A DNA stretch of 64,000 nt from Candidatus Accumulibacter cognatus (lineage in GTDB: Bacteria; Pseudomonadota; Gammaproteobacteria; Burkholderiales; Rhodocyclaceae): the NCBI GenBank assembly GCA_013414765.1, contig CP058708.1, forward strand, positions 1,731,553 through 1,795,552, read 5' to 3'. The notes under the pieces are model-generated. The model searched no databases, had not been told where the DNA came from, and saw only the letters and a list, made by a program, of their open reading frames with translations. Position numbers and translations under genes: made by a program. Below, in pieces: positions 46,310 through 55,300 of this stretch (positions within the stretch are counted from its first letter, which is position 1; the number at the start of each line of letters is the position of its first letter).

Positions 46310-47827
46310 TTACGCGCGCTTTGCCGTGCTCTGCCCGACCGCCAGCTTGCCGGCGGCCAGCATTTCGTTCCACACCGCCATGACCGCTTCCTCGATCGGT
46401 TGCATGGCGTACTCGCCGTTCGGCTGAATTCCAGCCGCTTCGAGTTGTCCCCAGGGTTCATAGCCGATGCGCGAGCAGAGGACGACCTCGCAGTCGGCGA
46501 GTGCGCGGATCGTCGCCGCCAGCACGGCCTCGGCATCGCCACAGGACTCGTCGCCCGCGCAATAGGACTCCGCCCGTCGGTGACCGATCAGGCGGGCGCC
46601 ACTTGCCGAGGCCTCGTATACCAGGAACTCCCTGGCGTGACCGAAGTGCACGGCGACCAGACCATTCTTCGCCGCGACCGCCATCAGGACCGGCCGGCCG
46701 ACCGGTGGCGCCGACTTCGCGACCTGCGGCTGGATCTTGATCACCTGTGGCGTTGCCGTGGCCGTAGCCGCGTGGGCTCTGGCGCGCTTCTCCGCCAGCT
46801 CGGCGGCGATCTGCGCGCGCAGCTCGGCCCGCACGACCATCGCCGCCTCGTAATCGATTTCCATGCTCTCGATCTTGTCGAGCGTGAACTCGGCGCCGCG
46901 ATCCTCGCCGAGCAGACCGACCGCATCGGCCCGGCATTGGCGGCAGTGGCGCATCATGTTCATGTCGCCGGCGCAGGCGTCCTGCAGGGCCTTGAGTTCG
47001 GCCGGCCGCGGGCTGCGCTGGCCCATCACGCCGTAGAAGGTGCCGTGCTCGGCCTCGGCGATCAGGGGCATGACGTTGTGCAGGAAGGCGCCCTTGGCCT
47101 TGACGATCTTCGACACCTCGGGCAGATGGGCATCGTTGACGCCGGGAATCAGCACCGAGTTCACCTTTACCAGGATGCCGCGCGCGGCGAGCATCTCCAG
47201 GCCCTTCTGCTGCTGCGCGATGAGGATCGCCGCCGCCTCGTGGCCGAAGACGCGCCGGTTCTTCCAGAATATCCACGGATAGATCCTGGCGCCGACCGCG
47301 GGGTCCACACAGTTGATGGTGATGGTGACGTGGTCGATGTTGTAGCGGGCCAGCTCCTCGACGTATTCGGGCAGGACGAGGCCGTTGGTCGACACGCAGA
47401 GCTTGATGTCCGGTGCTTTCAGCGCCAACTGGCGAAAGGTCTCGAAGGTGCGCTGGGGATTGGCCAGCGGATCGCCGGGACCGGCGATGCCGAGCACGCT
47501 CATTTGCGGGATCGTCGCCGCCACGGCCAGGGTCTTCCTGACCGCCTGATCTGGCGTCAGCAGCTCGGAAACGACGCCCGGCCGCGACTCGTTGGCACAG
47601 TCGTACTTGCGGTTGCAGTAGTGACACTGGATGTTGCAGGCCGGCGCCACCGCGACGTGCATGCGCGCAAAGTAGTGGTGCGCGTCTTCCGAGTAGCAGG
47701 GGTGATCCTGCACCCTGGCGCGGACGGCGTCCGACAGGTCGTCCATCTGGCGGGCCGTGGAGCCGCAACTACCGGCGCTGCAGCCGGCGACAGCGGGCGG
47801 CGAGGGTTCGATGACAGGCAGATCCAT
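46310..47827 (-). CDS. nifB: FeMo-cofactor biosynthesis protein NifB
   Basis: 505 residues. Radical SAM motif CNIQCHYC (Cx3Cx2C) near residue 60, SAM motifs NGLVLPEYVEEL, and GIAGPGDPLANPQRTFETF (the GGE-type glycine loop). The C-terminal ~125 residues form a NifX-like cofactor-binding domain (VLMAVAAKNGLVAVHFGHAREFLVYEAS). Converts [4Fe-4S] clusters and SAM into NifB-co, the [8Fe-9S-C] precursor of FeMo-co. Preceded by an excellent sigma54 promoter and a NifA site. Confidence 0.97.
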   Translation of the reverse strand: MDLPVIEPSPPAVAGCSAGSCGSTARQMDDLSDAVRARVQDHPCYSEDAHHYFARMHVAVAPACNIQCHYCNRKYDCANESRPGVVSELLTPDQAVRKTLAVAATIPQMSVLGIAGPGDPLANPQRTFETFRQLALKAPDIKLCVSTNGLVLPEYVEELARYNIDHVTITINCVDPAVGARIYPWIFWKNRRVFGHEAAAILIAQQQKGLEMLAARGILVKVNSVLIPGVNDAHLPEVSKIVKAKGAFLHNVMPLIAEAEHGTFYGVMGQRSPRPAELKALQDACAGDMNMMRHCRQCRADAVGLLGEDRGAEFTLDKIESMEIDYEAAMVVRAELRAQIAAELAEKRARAHAATATATPQVIKIQPQVAKSAPPVGRPVLMAVAAKNGLVAVHFGHAREFLVYEASASGARLIGHRRAESYCAGDESCGDAEAVLAATIRALADCEVVLCSRIGYEPWGQLEAAGIQPNGEYAMQPIEEAVMAVWNEMLAAGKLAVGQSTAKRA

Positions 47828-47875
47828 GGCGAGTTTCCCTGGTGATTTCTCGGCTTTCGAGACACCAGCAGTACA

Positions 47876-47890
47876 GCAACTGGCGTGCCA
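47876..47890 (-). promoter_or_regulatory. Sigma54 (-24/-12) promoter of the nifB operon
   Basis: On the minus strand the bases read TGGCACGCCAGTTGC: TGGCAC-N5-TTGC, a perfect RpoN consensus. It lies about 50 bp before the nifB start codon at 47827. Confidence 0.92.
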
Positions 47891-47947
47891 GGCCAGTCGG
47901 TTCGCTTAAGTCATTGAAAATCATGGTCCGTCCAGATTCGACGGCGA

Positions 47948-47963
47948 TGTTGCAAATGCGACA
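47948..47963 (-). promoter_or_regulatory. NifA activator site for the nifB operon
   Basis: TGTTGCAAATGCGACA, an exact TGT-N10-ACA, 58 bp upstream of the -24 element. Close but in the range seen for nifB promoters. Confidence 0.7.
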
Positions 47964-48061
47964 ATGGCGGATTGACGACTGGTTGCGGTGACCCGCGGCG
48001 CGTGCGCGCCGTTGCGCTGGATCGCTGGCGTGAAATCATGAAGCGGGTGCTGCGCTTGTGA

Positions 48062-48426
48062 CGCCGCCACGGATCCAACATCCATATCCTGCCGCGGGGC
48101 GACAGTCCTTTCTCCAGTCCCGAGTGGATGGCGTTGATCCTGGCCGATGGGAAGGGTGATTTTCTCTTCGGATTGGGCGGCAATGCCGTCCGGTTGTGTC
48201 AGGCTGAGGGTTGGATGAAGAACGCAAGCATCCACCCCGCCCGGCATCAAGCGCTGGCCGCTCGAGGTCTGGGGCCGATCGTTGAGGCGTTGCGGTTTTT
48301 CGCTGACTTTGAGTATGCCTCCGGATTTTGGCCGCAAGCCTTCCGGAGGGTCAAGACCGAAGGCCTGGCGAGTCGCGGCCAAGGGCCCGCCAAGGACCAT
48401 CAGCGCTCCGTGGTCACTCTAGCGAG
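48062..48426 (+). pseudogene. IS1380-family transposase fragment
   Basis: One frame reads ILPRGDSPFSSPEWMALILADG, FLFGLGGNAVRLCQAEGW and, further on, FADFEYASGFWPQAFRRVKTEGL, matching the IS1380 pattern (ILLRGDSxFSS...DFVFGLAxNxxL...FxYASGSW...RRVV.KAE). Both ends of the gene are missing. A short remnant between nifB and the rhodanese gene. Confidence 0.7.
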
Positions 48427-48481
48427 TCTGCTTCATATTGCCCAAGTACACAGGGTCCAGCGGCCAGGCCTGAGCGCCGCG

Positions 48482-49000
48482 CTATGGCACGGCTTCGAGT
48501 GGAAAATCAGCGCCTTTCCAGGAGAACAGGCCGCCGGGGAAACGATAGACCTGGGTGTAGCCCAGCTTGCGCGCCCAGGCTGCGCCGTTATCACTGCGGG
48601 TACATTTGACAAAGCCACAGTAGAACACCACCGGCTTGTTCTTGTCCGCGCCCAGCAGCGCAATGAAATCGGCCTCTGTCCGGCCATCGGTCTCCTTGGT
48701 ATCCCACGCACTCATCCGGGCCACCGGGAACAGGAACTGCCTGGCGCCGGGAAGGTGCTCCTTCCGGTAGCTGGCGTCGTAGGGCATGGTATCCACCAGC
48801 AGCATCGGTTTTCCCTCGTCGATCATCTTCTTCAACTCGGCCGCCGTCAGCAATTGATAGCCACCGGCCTGGGTATCGCGGCTAAGCCTGACCGCCTCGG
48901 TTTCCCTGGCGGTTTCGAGCTCGAATTTGGACTCGGCCAGGGCAGGGCCGGGGAGCAGGAAGCAAAAAAACAGGGCGGGGGCAAGTCGTCTGATTTTCAT
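48482..49000 (-). CDS. Secreted rhodanese-like protein
   Basis: 172 residues; signal peptide (LAPALFFCFLLPGPALA) then a rhodanese domain with active-site Cys in VVFYCGFVKCTRSDNGA and ARKLGYTQVYRFPGG. Likely a periplasmic sulfurtransferase or a sulfide/thiol-binding protein. No partner gene adjacent. Confidence 0.8.
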   Translation of the reverse strand: MKIRRLAPALFFCFLLPGPALAESKFELETARETEAVRLSRDTQAGGYQLLTAAELKKMIDEGKPMLLVDTMPYDASYRKEHLPGARQFLFPVARMSAWDTKETDGRTEADFIALLGADKNKPVVFYCGFVKCTRSDNGAAWARKLGYTQVYRFPGGLFSWKGADFPLEAVP

Positions 49001-49294
49001 GAAAATCGCTCTCTTCGATGGTTGAATGGATCGGCACCCGAACGGTGCCAGGAACCCACATGAATTCGCTGCTGGAAGCGGCTTCCACCTGGTGAGGGAG
49101 GCGCCGGTCGCTGATGATACAGGCGGGCAAGCCGTTGGGCGTCATTACGAACGCCCGGTGAAACGGCGGCAAGCCCCTTGCCCGGCCGGGTCCCGCCCGC
49201 AGTAGCCGGCCTTGCGCTGGCTGCGTGTCGGAAGCAAGAACACCGTGTCCATCCCGGGCAGGTAGCGACAAGGCTCGACAATCAGGCCACCCAC
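49001..49294. other. Intergenic, no gene recognised
   Basis: Between the rhodanese and acyltransferase genes. Only shadow frames. Confidence 0.35.
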
Positions 49295-51253
49295 TCACTT
49301 CGCCAGCACGATGTCGATGAAGTCGGCATGCTGGCGGACGTAAAACGGCCGGTAGTGATTGTCATCCTTATAGACCGGCTTGCCCGCTGCAGTCATGGCC
49401 GGGCAGCGCCTTTCCGGGCAGAGGTGTGCAACCGGGTCGATCACCTTGGCGCCTGCCTTGCGGGCGATTTCTGTGAGGCGTTCGCCAAGTTGGCCCTGGT
49501 CGTCGGCAAGCGGAATCGATTCCTGGTGCGGCTTCACGGTCAGCCCGCTGAATCGGGTGCCGGCAAAGAAATTGCGCGGTTCGAATGGCGGGCCGTTCGG
49601 GTTGTCGAGAATGAGATACACCTCCTTCTCGACAGCCAGCGAACGAATGAATCGCTCGAGATTGGCCAGTTCAAAGTCGATGTCCATGTTTTTCGAGTAC
49701 CGGGGACTCGATTTAAGGAAATAGAGGTTCCAGGCGGCGCCGATCACGACCGTACTGATCTGCGCATCATGGACCAGTGTCGTGACGTGCCGCCGGTAAC
49801 TGTTGCACGTTTCCACACGGTATTCGTTGGTCTGGCCGCTGTCAGGAACGGGCGCACATCCTGCACTCGTCAGGAGGAGAGCGGAGCGATATTGCGCCGG
49901 GTCGCTGTCCAGCAAGCTGGCGATTCTGGGGCCATATTGCTCGATATGTGAATCGCCAATGAACAGTACCGGCTTCGCGCTGCCCGTTTTCGATCTCACC
50001 GCCACGCCGCCGAAACTGGTTTTCTGAAATCCGGAGGGATATTCCCAGTCGTGCAGCGCTTCGAGAATCGCCCCAATCGATTCGTGGTCGTTTCTTGGCC
50101 GCAGTATTTCAGCCTGAGTGACCAGGCCGATCACGAACAGGCCTGCCATGGTCGCGGCCAACGCGATCACCGTCCTCGTGCCGCCACGCCGCATCCGCTT
50201 TTCCAGCAGCGAATACGTGAGATAAGCGAGCAGGAAACTGGCCGCGACCATCAGCGCGCGCGTGCTGGTCGGCGGTGTTTTCCCCCGCACTATCCATGCC
50301 ATCGAAAGCAGCAGCCAATGCCAGAGATACAGCGGATAACTGATCAGTCCTATCCCCACCATGCCGCGACTGCTCAGGAAGTGCCTGTTCAGCCACGCAT
50401 TCGGTCCGGCCGCGATGATCAGAAAAGTGCCCAGCGTGGGCAGCAATGCCCACCACCCTGGAAATGCGGCGTTCTTGTTCAGCAGCGCAACACTGACGAC
50501 GATCAACGTCAGGCCGGCGGCGGACTGCCAGTCAGGGTTGGTGGTCAGCACCTGCGGGCGATGCAGCACGAGGTAGGCAAGGATACCGCCGACCATGAGT
50601 TCCCAGAAACGGGACCATGGGGAGTAGAAGGCGGCTACCGGGTCGGCATGGACGGTGAGGATATTGACGGCGAACGATGCGATGGCAATCAGGAGGGTGA
50701 TTCCGAGGAAATTGTAGTTGCTGTAGTTGCGTTTCCACAGCAGGCCGAGCAATAGTGGCCAGAAGATGTAAAACTGTTCTTCAATCCCGAGTGACCACAG
50801 GTGCAGGAGCGGTTTGGTCGAAGCGTCGTTGTCGAAATAGCCCGATTCGCTCCATAGCAGAAGGTTGGAAACAAAACCGCTCCCTGCCGCAATATGCAGC
50901 CCCAGCTGCTTCTGCTCGTCGAGGACGAGCAGAAGCCATCCGAGTCCCCACGCGGTGGCCAGCACGATCGCCAACGCCGGAAAGATTCTCCGGATTCGCC
51001 GGGCATAAAACTCGGAGAAACTGAAGGTCCCTGCTTCGAGATTCCCGAAAATGATGCTGCTGATCAGATAACCCGAAACGACGAAAAAGATATCGACACC
51101 CACGAAGCCGCCCGGCAGGGTTCGTGGAAATGCATGAAAGATGACCACCAGCAGGACGCCCAGCGCACGCAAGCCATCGATATCCGGGCGATACTTTGGA
51201 TGCGTCAGGTGCGGTAGCGTGGATACCTCGAGCGCAGGTCTGGTCTTGGACAT
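49295..51253 (-). CDS. OafA/YrhL-type acyltransferase with C-terminal SGNH domain
   Basis: 652 residues. Acyltransferase-3 membrane domain: KYRPDIDGLRALGVLLVVIFHA (catalytic His), FVGVDIFFVVSGYLI, SLGIEEQFYIFWPLLL and about ten membrane segments. After ~residue 390 a SGNH-like extracellular part appears (VLFIGDSHIEQYGP, DDNHYRPFYVRQH with the terminal D-x-x-H). Probably O-acetylates a surface glycan (O-antigen or peptidoglycan). ATG 51253 chosen over the upstream ATG 51325 because homology starts near it. Confidence 0.87.
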   Translation of the reverse strand: MSKTRPALEVSTLPHLTHPKYRPDIDGLRALGVLLVVIFHAFPRTLPGGFVGVDIFFVVSGYLISSIIFGNLEAGTFSFSEFYARRIRRIFPALAIVLATAWGLGWLLLVLDEQKQLGLHIAAGSGFVSNLLLWSESGYFDNDASTKPLLHLWSLGIEEQFYIFWPLLLGLLWKRNYSNYNFLGITLLIAIASFAVNILTVHADPVAAFYSPWSRFWELMVGGILAYLVLHRPQVLTTNPDWQSAAGLTLIVVSVALLNKNAAFPGWWALLPTLGTFLIIAAGPNAWLNRHFLSSRGMVGIGLISYPLYLWHWLLLSMAWIVRGKTPPTSTRALMVAASFLLAYLTYSLLEKRMRRGGTRTVIALAATMAGLFVIGLVTQAEILRPRNDHESIGAILEALHDWEYPSGFQKTSFGGVAVRSKTGSAKPVLFIGDSHIEQYGPRIASLLDSDPAQYRSALLLTSAGCAPVPDSGQTNEYRVETCNSYRRHVTTLVHDAQISTVVIGAAWNLYFLKSSPRYSKNMDIDFELANLERFIRSLAVEKEVYLILDNPNGPPFEPRNFFAGTRFSGLTVKPHQESIPLADDQGQLGERLTEIARKAGAKVIDPVAHLCPERRCPAMTAAGKPVYKDDNHYRPFYVRQHADFIDIVLAK

Positions 51254-51749
51254 TCTTCTTCGTGAGCTTCGTGCAGTGCCGTTCAGCCGGATTCCCTCGG
51301 AGTCACGGCAGTGTTGCAGGGTCAAATGTTCCCGATTCTCCCTCCAGGCGCCGCGACTGCATTCGGCGTGCCCGCGTACGCCCGTAGCGGGCGCAAAGCC
51401 CGCAAAGCGATGAGAATAAGGTTGTCAAACGGTCTGCTCATGCCCAGGCTGCTGGGCGTGGAGTCTATCGCGAAGAACAGGAAAAGCCAAACCGCACCCA
51501 GTCCTTGCGCGGGGTGGCCAGGCGTGCGGCGAACACGCGGGTCGCTCCGGGCCGGGGGTCGAGCCGTCGGCGGGACGACTCCGCGCGGCGGCCGTCGCAC
51601 GGCTCAACAGTTCCTCCGGCATGGGCAGCGACGAAGCCCGCGTCTTCTCGAGATCCGATCCATATCGGCAGGTGGCAAGGCCGATTCCTGGCGCCTGCCG
51701 AGGCGCACGCGCCGGGAATTCCCGGCGCCGGTGGTGGCGCACCGTGCGC
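51254..51749. other. Intergenic, no gene recognised
   Basis: About 500 bp GC-rich sequence with broken frames on both strands; nothing assigned. Confidence 0.35.
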
Positions 51750-52202
51750 CTAGGATCGGGAAAAGACGGCGATGGCCAGCGTGCACAGCGCGAGCAGCAG
51801 ATTGACGCCCACCAGCTGGCGTATGGAATTCAGGCTTGCCGCCGCCATTGGCCAGGCGGCCGCCTCGCAATGCGATCGCAATCCGGGATAAACGATGCCG
51901 TAGGCGACGGCGAAAACACCGGCCATCGTCAGACCCAGACCGGCCATGAGGTGCCAGCCCAGCGGTGCCGACTGGAAGCCTGTCTGGGCGAGCATCGTCA
52001 AGCCGCTGACCAGGACCAGGGTCACCGCAAAGGCCGCGACCCGGAAAAAGCGCTTGAGCGTGGCGGCCCAGAGGGGCAAACGTTGTGGCGGGTCGAGAAG
52101 CTGGGCGGCGGCGGGACGAAGGCAGAAGTAGGCGAAAAACATTCCGCCCACCCAGGCGATGACGCCGGAAAGATGCACAAGGATCAGGACGGATCGGAGC
52201 AT
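51750..52202 (-). CDS. CopD-family membrane protein
   Basis: 150 residues with four membrane segments: SVLILVHLSGVIAWVGGMFFAYF, VAAFAVTLVLVSGLTMLAQTG, GWHLMAGLGLTMAGVFAVAYGI and QLVGVNLLLALCTLAIAVF. The N-terminal His and GG pattern (HLSGVIAWVGGMFF) is characteristic of the CopD-like family. Copper or heme link is possible; not shown here. Confidence 0.75.
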   Translation of the reverse strand: MLRSVLILVHLSGVIAWVGGMFFAYFCLRPAAAQLLDPPQRLPLWAATLKRFFRVAAFAVTLVLVSGLTMLAQTGFQSAPLGWHLMAGLGLTMAGVFAVAYGIVYPGLRSHCEAAAWPMAAASLNSIRQLVGVNLLLALCTLAIAVFSRS

Positions 52203-52376
52203 GTCGTCGACTCGGTATCGGAACCTGCGGGCGGCCTCTCTCCTGCCGGAAGCCGCGTTGCGCGCCGGCGAGAGAGAGGAAGAGCCGCGGAGCCTAACAT
52301 GGATCGGGGTCGAGCGAGCGAACGAGAAAGACCGGTCGGTCGACGGTTGGGGAGTGGCGCTGGCCCCGGCACGGGC

Positions 52377-55300
52377 TCAGCGGCTGGCGGCCGCCAGGCG
52401 GTCGAGCAGCAGCAGGATTTCTGCGGCGTTGTGGTAGGCGAGTCCGGGCGTGTCGGCGAGCGATGCGCGTCGCTCGCCGGCAACGACGGCTTGCAGCGCG
52501 GTGACGAACGGCGGCAACCAGGCGGGTGGGTTGGCGACGCCGGCCAGTTGCGCGAGCCCCGCGCCGGCGCTGCCGCGGTCGCCGGCGAGCAACAGGCGGT
52601 TGATTTCGGCCGCCAGGGGCGCGCCGCCGATGTGGTTCTCGCCGCCGTTGCGGCGATAGGCGAGGAAGGCCTCACGCGCCTGCCGGCCCGCCTGATGCGC
52701 TTCGCTCGCGCGACCGTCGGCGTTCTCGATCTCGGCGAGGATGGCCCAGCTTGTCCACGGCTCGGCAGCGTAGTCGAGGCCGCGTTTGCACTCGATAGCG
52801 CGTTCAATCTCGCGGCGCGCTTTCTGGATGCGGCCGAGACAGCGCAGCGTGTTCGCAAGGTTATTTCGCGCGTGGCCTTCGTTGGCCACGTCGCGCAGCG
52901 CGACGCGGCGCTCGGCCGCCTGCCGGTAGTGCGTGACGGCGTCTTCGGGGCGGCCGAGAATGTCGTCGTAGAGATTGCCCAACTGGAGCAGGGTGGCTGC
53001 CTGCCCGGCAACGTCGTTGCACTGCACCCTGATCGCCAGCGACTGGCGGTACGCGTCTTCGGCGTCGTTGCCGTGGCCGGCGTGCTGGTGGACCATCCCG
53101 ATCTGGTGCCAGGCGACGGCCACCGTCACCGCTTCGCCGAGTGCTTCGAAGCGCTCGCGCGCGTCGCGCCACGCGGCGAGTGCTTCCGGGAAGCGGCGCT
53201 GTTGAAGCCGGACGGTGCCGAGTCGGCTTTTGCTGACGGCAACCGAGCGTTCATTGTGCCGTTGCTCGGCAAGCGAAATCGCCTGTCCGTAAACCCGCGC
53301 GGCTTTGTCGAGGCGGCCAAGGTCGCGAAGGCAGTTGGCCCGCTCGGAGATGCAGACCACCGCCATGTCCGCCGCGCCGCAGCCGGGCTCGCGCGCTTCG
53401 ACGTCCTCGAAGCGCCGCCGCGCTTCTTCAAGCGGCGGCAACGCGGCGCCGGCGCGCACGGCCTTCTGCAGCACGCGCCCGAGGAGCCAGCACGCCCCCG
53501 CCAGGTCGTAGTCGGCACCGGCATACGCCGCCTCGCCGGTCGCCTGAGCGCGTGCGTGCAACTGCTGCGCCGCCGCCAGCGCTGCGTCGACGCGGCCGGC
53601 GGCGAGGATTTGCTCGATACGCGTGCGTTCGGCCTCGAACGGCGCGTGCCCCCACGCCGCTTCGCCGAGCGTGCGGCTTGCCGAATCGCGCGCCTGCGCG
53701 ACGCGCGCCAGCAGTCGCGGCCGGTTCAGGAATTGCAGCAGCCCGTGCAGCATCGTCGTCAGGGCGATCGTCGCTGCGGGATCGCCAGCGTGCTCGACGC
53801 ACTCGAGCAACCCCATCAGGTTCGGCAGCTCCATCCGCGTCAGCGCGGCGGCCAGCGTGCTGTTCCGCGCAGCCTTGCGCTCCAGGAACCCGGCATACTG
53901 CCGCATCGCCTCGCACCACTGCTCACTCAGCACGGCGCGCGCCGCCGGCTCGAGTTGTGCGGCAAGGTAGGGGCAGAGCGCCGGGTTAAGGCGCAGGTGA
54001 TGGTACGGCTCGCTGCTCGCCAGCCCGGTGGCGACCAGCGCTTCGCCGAGCTCCTGCACCTCGTCCGCCGGCCAGCCGGTCATGTGGCGGAGCAGATTGA
54101 GATCGACCGCGCCGTGGAAGACGCCGAGCACCGACGCGCGTTGGCGTAGCTCGGGCGGCAGGCGGCGCAGCGAGAGTTCGACGCTGGCGAGTAGCGAGTG
54201 CTCGCGTTGGCCGGGGAAGCGCCACTCCATGTCGGCGATCAGCGCCACCAGTTCGGCCTGCGTCGCTGCCGGCCCGCGTTCGCGCAGCGCCGGTGCAAGC
54301 AGCGCCAGCGTGCGCGCATGGCCATGCACCGCGTCGACCAGCGATTCGATCTTGTCGCGCTGCGCTTCTGCGGCGTGGCCCATGCCAGCGGCGTCGAGGC
54401 CGAGCGCGCGTTCGACGAGCTGCACCGCGTCGAGGCGGCTGAGGCGGTCGAGTTCGAGCCGCTGCCGCTCGCCGGCAAACGGTGCCGGCAGCGCTTCGCG
54501 GCTGGTGAAGATCAGCCGCGTCTCGCTGCAGGCCAGCAGGCGGGCGGCGAGTTGCAGGATCTCGTCGGCGCGCTCGCGTTCGTCGGCGGCAAGCGCGCTG
54601 TCGCCCGGCGTGTGGCCGCCGTCAACGGTAAACGCGAACGGCGGCGCGAGCACGCTTTCGAGGTTGTCGAGCACGAGCAGCGTCGTCTGCTCGCGCAGTT
54701 CGCGTTCGACCGCCATCACCGCCGCTTCCAGGCTAGGCTGCGTGGCGACGCTGAAGCCTTTCCCGAGCAACTGGCGGCCGAGTTCGTCGAGCACGGCGGC
54801 GGCATCGCCGTGCGTTTCGAGCGAGACGAAGGCGGCGCGCTGCACTTGCCGCGAGCGCACGCGCCAGCGGGCGAATTCGCTGGCCAGCGCGGTCTTGCCT
54901 TCGCCGCCCTGGCCGCGCACGACCGCGTAGCGTTCGCTGGCGAGCAGGCGTTCGAGTTCGAGCAGCTCGCGGCTACGCCCGACGAAGCCGTGCGCCGGTG
55001 GTTCGGGCAGCTCGCCGAGGCGTTTCGCGAGGCGCGTGCGCCAGTCTGCGAGCGTCTGCCGGCTGGGTGTGCGGCGGAAGAGTTGCGGGTCGTCGCGGTC
55101 CTGGTAGAGCACCGGCACGAACCAGTCGTGCAGATGGAATTCGCCGACGCCGAAGACGCGCCCGCGTGCCGGCTTGTCTTTCAGTTCGCGCTGGCCGGCG
55201 AGCATCGCCGAGCCTACGCGTTCGCCACGGCTGAGCGCGCGGTAGAACGCTTCGACGAAACGCCGGGAAGTTTCGACGAGCACGCTGTGGCTCATCGCCA

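Noticed and set aside
51621-54149. 842-codon plus-strand frame, and 54198-56087 (629 codons), opposite the TIR-CHAT gene
   Set aside because: Antisense of a gene with clear domains and motifs; low-complexity composition.
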